Below, piece after piece: positions 4,923 to 8,370 of a stretch of 8,370 nt of DNA (within the stretch, counting starts at the first letter, position 1; every line of letters begins with the position of its first letter). Below the pieces are notes generated by a model. The model was not told the origin of the DNA, ran no database searches, and saw only the letters and a program-made list of their open reading frames with translations. The stretch covers positions 1 to 8,370 of the forward strand of contig JASHYF010000230.1 of the NCBI GenBank assembly GCA_030043235.1, written 5' to 3'. Position numbers and translations under genes: made by a program. This DNA comes from Solirubrobacteraceae bacterium. Lineage in GTDB: Bacteria; Actinomycetota; Thermoleophilia; Solirubrobacterales; Solirubrobacteraceae.

Positions 4923-5249
4923 CTACGCCTCCGAGAGCGTCCTGCGGCCTCCCGCGTAGTCGGCGGCCTCGCGCAGGTAGCGGGCGAAAGCCGCGTCCAC
5001 GACCACGCCGGCCTCCCACGCCCACGGGTCCTCGGGCGCGACGCTCATCGCCACCTGCATGCACCACGCGGGCTGGGCTTCGTACAGGTCGACCAGCTCC
5101 TGCGTCGCAAACCGTCCCCCCAGGCGCCTGCGCAGCTCCGCCACCAGCGCCCCGCTCACTCGCTCGAGCAGCGCACGGCGCTCAGGCGGCGCCTCGGACA
5201 GCCGCCTCTCTCCCTGCTGCCACTGGTAGATCGCGGTCTCGAACGACAC
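4923..5249 (-). CDS. Small hypothetical protein downstream of ftsB
   Basis: A 108-residue soluble, mostly helical protein with no signal peptide or membrane segment. Trp and Tyr are frequent (IYQWQQGERR at 7-16, YEAQPAWCMQ at 56-65, PWAWEA at 75-80). The conserved-looking core is ATQELVDLYEAQPAW (48-62). I do not recognise the family; it is not DUF501, which is larger and often follows eno-ftsB in other actinobacteria. The start is GTG at 5249, with no ribosome-binding site but with TAGCCT 6 nt upstream, which suggests a leaderless transcript of its own. It lies 42 bp after the ftsB stop on the same strand. Confidence 0.75.
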   Translation of the reverse strand: MSFETAIYQWQQGERRLSEAPPERRALLERVSGALVAELRRRLGGRFATQELVDLYEAQPAWCMQVAMSVAPEDPWAWEAGVVVDAAFARYLREAADYAGGRRTLSEA

Positions 5250-5255
5250 CCGGCG

Positions 5256-5283
5256 AGGCTAGCAGCGCCTGCGCCGCCGTCAG
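5256..5283 (-). promoter_or_regulatory. Candidate promoter of the small gene after ftsB
   Basis: On the minus strand CTGACG (5278-5283) and TAGCCT (5256-5261) are separated by 16 bp and resemble the -35 and -10 boxes TTGACA and TANNNT. The -10 is 6 nt from the GTG start, as in leaderless actinobacterial genes. This is the best -35/-10 pair in the window. Confidence 0.45.
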
Positions 5284-5291
5284 CGTCCCGG

Positions 5292-5585
5292 TCAGTTGCC
5301 GGGCAGCCCGCTGATCACGTAGGGCTGCTCGCCGGCCTTCATCATCCCCAGCTGGCGCGCCTCCGTTTCCAGCGTGCCAGCGGCCGTGAGCGTTTCGCGC
5401 TGGTGCACCAGCGCCCGGTGTTCGCGTTCCAGCGACGCCACGGTCGCGCTGTCCCGGCGCGACTGCTGCCAGGTGGACAGCACGTGCACGCCTGCGCTCG
5501 CATACAGGTACGTGAGCGCCACCAGCACGCACAGCATCGCCAGGCGCCCCAGTCGGTCCCAACGCACGCGCGCGGCCACAGCCAT
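5292..5585 (-). CDS. ftsB: Septum formation initiator, FtsB/DivIC family
   Basis: A 97-residue bitopic membrane protein. A short basic cytoplasmic N-terminus (1-14) is followed by a membrane helix (about 15-34), a coiled coil (about 38-70, SLEREHRALVHQRETL), and the family's distal motif EARQLGMMKAGEQPYVI (75-91). In known systems FtsB/DivIC forms a complex with FtsL and FtsQ/DivIB that activates septal peptidoglycan synthesis. Its place directly after eno is the usual actinobacterial arrangement and supports the call. ATG at 5585 is the only reasonable start in frame. A strong GGAGGAG (about 5615-5621) lies too far upstream to serve it directly. The gap to eno is 110 bp. Confidence 0.85.
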   Translation of the reverse strand: MAVAARVRWDRLGRLAMLCVLVALTYLYASAGVHVLSTWQQSRRDSATVASLEREHRALVHQRETLTAAGTLETEARQLGMMKAGEQPYVISGLPGN

Positions 5586-5695
5586 GCTGTGCGCATTCGC
5601 TGCCCGCCGCCGAGCTCCTCCTTCGCGCGATCGGACCTGCTGGCGCGCGAACGCCCTCTGTGCCCGCAGGCCTCGCGCAGGCGCAAGCGCCCGTC

Positions 5696-7015
<1,320 letters not shown>

Positions 7016-7054
7016 TCATCGGCGCGGCGCAACCGGCGATCGCACGATCGTGGC

Positions 7055-8185
7055 CTATTCGACGGAGGAAGCGGCGCCGGCTTTGGTCTTCGGCGCTTTG
7101 TAGCCCTTGCAGTCGGCCACCGTGTAGCCGGAGCGGCATTCCGTTTTGGCCTGCCAACGTTTTTTGAATTCTTTGACGAACTTGCTGAGCGTCGACTGCT
7201 CGCCCGTGGAGATCAGCTGCTGTTTGATCGTGGATTCCACCTGCGAGAGCTTCTCCTGGGTGCCCGGCGTGATGCTCACAACTTCGTAGATGTAGTAGCC
7301 GAACGGCGTCTTCACGGGACCGCCGAGCACGTTCTTCTTGGCCGAGAAGATCGCTTCGGAGAGCGCCTTCTCCTCCTCGCCCTTGACCACTTCGGTGAGC
7401 AGGCCGCCGTTGGCCTTGCTGGTCGGGTCGATCGAGTCCTTCTTGGCCACCGCGGCGAAGTCCTTGCTCGATTCCACTTCCGCTTTCGCGCTGTCCGCGG
7501 CGGCTTCGGTCTTGGTGAGGACGATCTTCACGTTGCGCTTTTCCGGAGTGCCGTACTTGGACTTGTTTTCGTTGTAGTACTTCGCGATCTGCGCCTTCGT
7601 GACCTTGCTCTTGGTTTTGACGATCTGTTTCTGGATCCGCGAAGACAGCATGTTCAGCTTGACGCGCAGCAGCAGGTCCGAGACCGTCTGGCCGGAGCTC
7701 TTTAGGAATTTTTCGAATTCGGCGGCTTTCGGGAACTCCTCGGTCTTGATCTTCGTGAATTCCTTCTTGACCTGGTCGTCGCTGACCTTCACGTTCAGGT
7801 GCGACGCTTCGCCGAGCACCCACTCCGAGGAGATCAGGAACCCCAGCACCTCGGTCTGCAGCGATTTGTACTGCTGTTCGCACTCTGCCTTGAGCTGGGC
7901 TTCGCTCGGGGCTTTCTGGCCTTTGGCGGGCTTCGGCGCGGTGGCTTTGAGGTGCGCGATGCATGCCGTGTACGTGGGCGGTTCGGGGACGATCGGCTTT
8001 TCGCCGGCGCTCAGCGCGCTCGAGCTGGCGGCCACCGACATCCAGTGATCGAAGGCGGTCTTCGTGATCTGCGTGCCGTTGACGGACACGACCGCGTCGC
8101 CCGCGACGCCGCCGCAGGCGGCCAGGCCGGCGAGGGCAAACAAAACGGCGCCTAGCGCCGAGATGGACCTCAGGAGTTTGGACAC
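7055..8185 (-). CDS. SurA/PrsA-like foldase lipoprotein with a degenerate parvulin domain
   Basis: A 376-residue lysine-rich exported protein. Residues 1-24 are a lipoprotein signal with lipobox LAAC (Cys24). Residues about 30-190 match the SurA/PrsA N-terminal chaperone region (VVSVNGTQITKTAFDHWM, then helices) with an insertion carrying Cys75 and Cys102. Residues about 205-305 match a PpiC/parvulin domain (NVKIVLTKTE ... GGLLTEV ... LGGPVKTPFGYYIYEV), followed by a long helix and a C-terminal CRSGYTVADC (350-359). The two usual active-site histidines are replaced (RNVKIV for xxHIL, GYYIYEV for GYHIIEV), and no histidine occurs in 200-305. Prolyl isomerase activity is therefore doubtful and a holdase/chaperone role more likely. 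GTG at 8185 is chosen because it opens the signal peptide. First gene of the eno-ftsB group. Confidence 0.88.
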   Translation of the reverse strand: MSKLLRSISALGAVLFALAGLAACGGVAGDAVVSVNGTQITKTAFDHWMSVAASSSALSAGEKPIVPEPPTYTACIAHLKATAPKPAKGQKAPSEAQLKAECEQQYKSLQTEVLGFLISSEWVLGEASHLNVKVSDDQVKKEFTKIKTEEFPKAAEFEKFLKSSGQTVSDLLLRVKLNMLSSRIQKQIVKTKSKVTKAQIAKYYNENKSKYGTPEKRNVKIVLTKTEAAADSAKAEVESSKDFAAVAKKDSIDPTSKANGGLLTEVVKGEEEKALSEAIFSAKKNVLGGPVKTPFGYYIYEVVSITPGTQEKLSQVESTIKQQLISTGEQSTLSKFVKEFKKRWQAKTECRSGYTVADCKGYKAPKTKAGAASSVE

Positions 8186-8194
8186 AACGCGCGC

Positions 8195-8200
8195 ACTCTA
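8195..8200 (-). promoter_or_regulatory. Candidate -10 element of the foldase gene
   Basis: The minus strand reads TAGAGT, nine bases (GCGCGCGTT), then the GTG at 8185. This closely matches the sequence before the RAM gene (TAGGAT, GCGCGCGCG, ATG). No clear ribosome-binding site exists, so a near-leaderless transcript is likely. A good -35 is not visible. Confidence 0.45.
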
Positions 8201-8220
8201 GCGAAAAACACGCGAGGACA

Positions 8221-8239
8221 GCTTAAGTTGTTGCTAAGC
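8221..8239. promoter_or_regulatory. AT-rich imperfect palindrome upstream of the foldase gene
   Basis: GCTTAAGTTGTTGCTAAGC has 5-bp inverted arms (GCTTA/TAAGC) and stands out as AT-rich within GC-rich DNA. It lies 20 bp upstream of the candidate -10, where an operator could act. It vaguely recalls the HspR-type CTTGAGT inverted repeat, but the spacing and bases do not fit well. Confidence 0.3.
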
Positions 8240-8244
8240 GCCCG

Positions 8245-8263
8245 GCGCTCGCCCGGCGAGCGC
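8245..8263. repeat. Perfect GC-rich inverted repeat
   Basis: GCGCTCGCC (8245-8253) and GGCGAGCGC (8255-8263) are exact reverse complements around one base, giving an 8-bp stem with a three-base loop. The same nine-base word recurs in the hairpin at 8295-8331. Confidence 0.8.
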
Positions 8264-8294
8264 GCCAATGCGGCGCCGACGCCGTGCCGCCGGC

Positions 8295-8331
8295 CGGCGG
8301 GCGAGCGCGATGGAGTTGCGCTCGCCGGCCG
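8295..8331. repeat. Long GC-rich hairpin sharing the same 9-bp word
   Basis: GGCGAGCGC (8300-8308) pairs with GCGCTCGCC (8318-8326) across a 9-nt loop. After one G/G mismatch the stem extends to 8295 and 8331. It lies about 18 bp past a possible minus-strand stop at 8349, so it may act as a terminator for an upstream gene, but no T-tract follows. Together with 8245-8263, the nine-base word occurs four times in alternating orientation. Confidence 0.75.
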
Positions 8332-8348
8332 CGAGCGGCACCGATCGG

Positions 8349-8370
8349 CTACGCGGCCTCGCGGGCGCCC
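8349..8370 (-). CDS. Possible last codons of an upstream minus-strand gene
   Basis: The minus strand reads six sense codons (GAREAA) and TAG at 8349-8351 before the inverted repeats begin. This composition would suit the C-terminus of a protein, and in actinobacteria mazG often precedes a SurA-like gene and eno. With only six residues visible, neither the gene nor its identity can be confirmed. Confidence 0.25.

Noticed and set aside
4075..5067. 330-residue minus-strand ORF spanning the csrA upstream region and the HTH-like gene
   Set aside because: It lies antisense to the better supported 4315-4875 gene and overlaps csrA and the 4923-5249 gene out of frame. It shows no family signature.
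5342..5686. Alternative frame ORF upstream of and overlapping ftsB, with a GGAGGAG sequence inside it
   Set aside because: The product is Cys/Trp/Arg-rich noise antisense to no constraint, while the ftsB frame carries clear family features.
7031..7052. Clustered CGATCG palindromes between the foldase and enolase genes
   Set aside because: Short self-complementary hexamers are expected in this composition, and they do not make a stable hairpin with a T-tract.

Overview
The window is very GC-rich chromosomal DNA. The gene set suggests an actinobacterium, most likely of the class Thermoleophilia (Solirubrobacterales-like). The signs are an eno-ftsB pair behind a lysine-rich SurA/PrsA-type lipoprotein, a csrA gene, a stand-alone DUF2090 aldolase-like protein, many GTG starts and few strong Shine-Dalgarno sequences. 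The taxonomic call is inference. No tRNA, rRNA, CRISPR array, insertion sequence or phage gene is visible.

Layout, left to right. Positions 1-660 (+) hold the 3' end of a gene for an Ala/Thr/Pro-rich, low-complexity protein. It converges on, and shares a CTAG with, a minus-strand group at 657-2530. In transcription order that group is a zinc-ribbon rhomboid-fold membrane protein lacking the catalytic dyad, a stand-alone Lrp/AsnC RAM domain, and a single-pass membrane protein. A 21-bp tandem array (1614-1762) lies between the first two and seems to have grown from the last codons of the rhomboid gene. Divergent from this group, 2592-3766 (+) encodes a DUF2090 TIM-barrel protein and a small basic membrane protein. 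These converge on csrA (3833-4087, -). A 227-bp divergent region then leads to a charge-segregated HTH-like protein (4315-4875, +), which ends in a 10-bp-stem inverted repeat. The rest is one minus-strand group read from 8185 to 4923: a secreted SurA/PrsA-like foldase lipoprotein, enolase, an FtsB/DivIC-like division protein and a small unknown protein. The right edge (8186-8370) is intergenic, rich in inverted repeats, and may hold the last codons of another minus-strand gene.

The genes do not form one obvious pathway. Enolase is glycolytic, FtsB acts in septation, the foldase acts outside the membrane, and CsrA is a post-transcriptional regulator. I see no clearly new defence or biosynthetic system. 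The most unusual signals are: (1) two membrane or secreted proteins whose enzyme folds have lost their catalytic residues (rhomboid and parvulin); (2) the 21-bp array, which copies a gene end and places a TAGGATG element just before the next gene; and (3) a recurring TAGNNT hexamer 6, 9 or 12 nt before five of the start codons.
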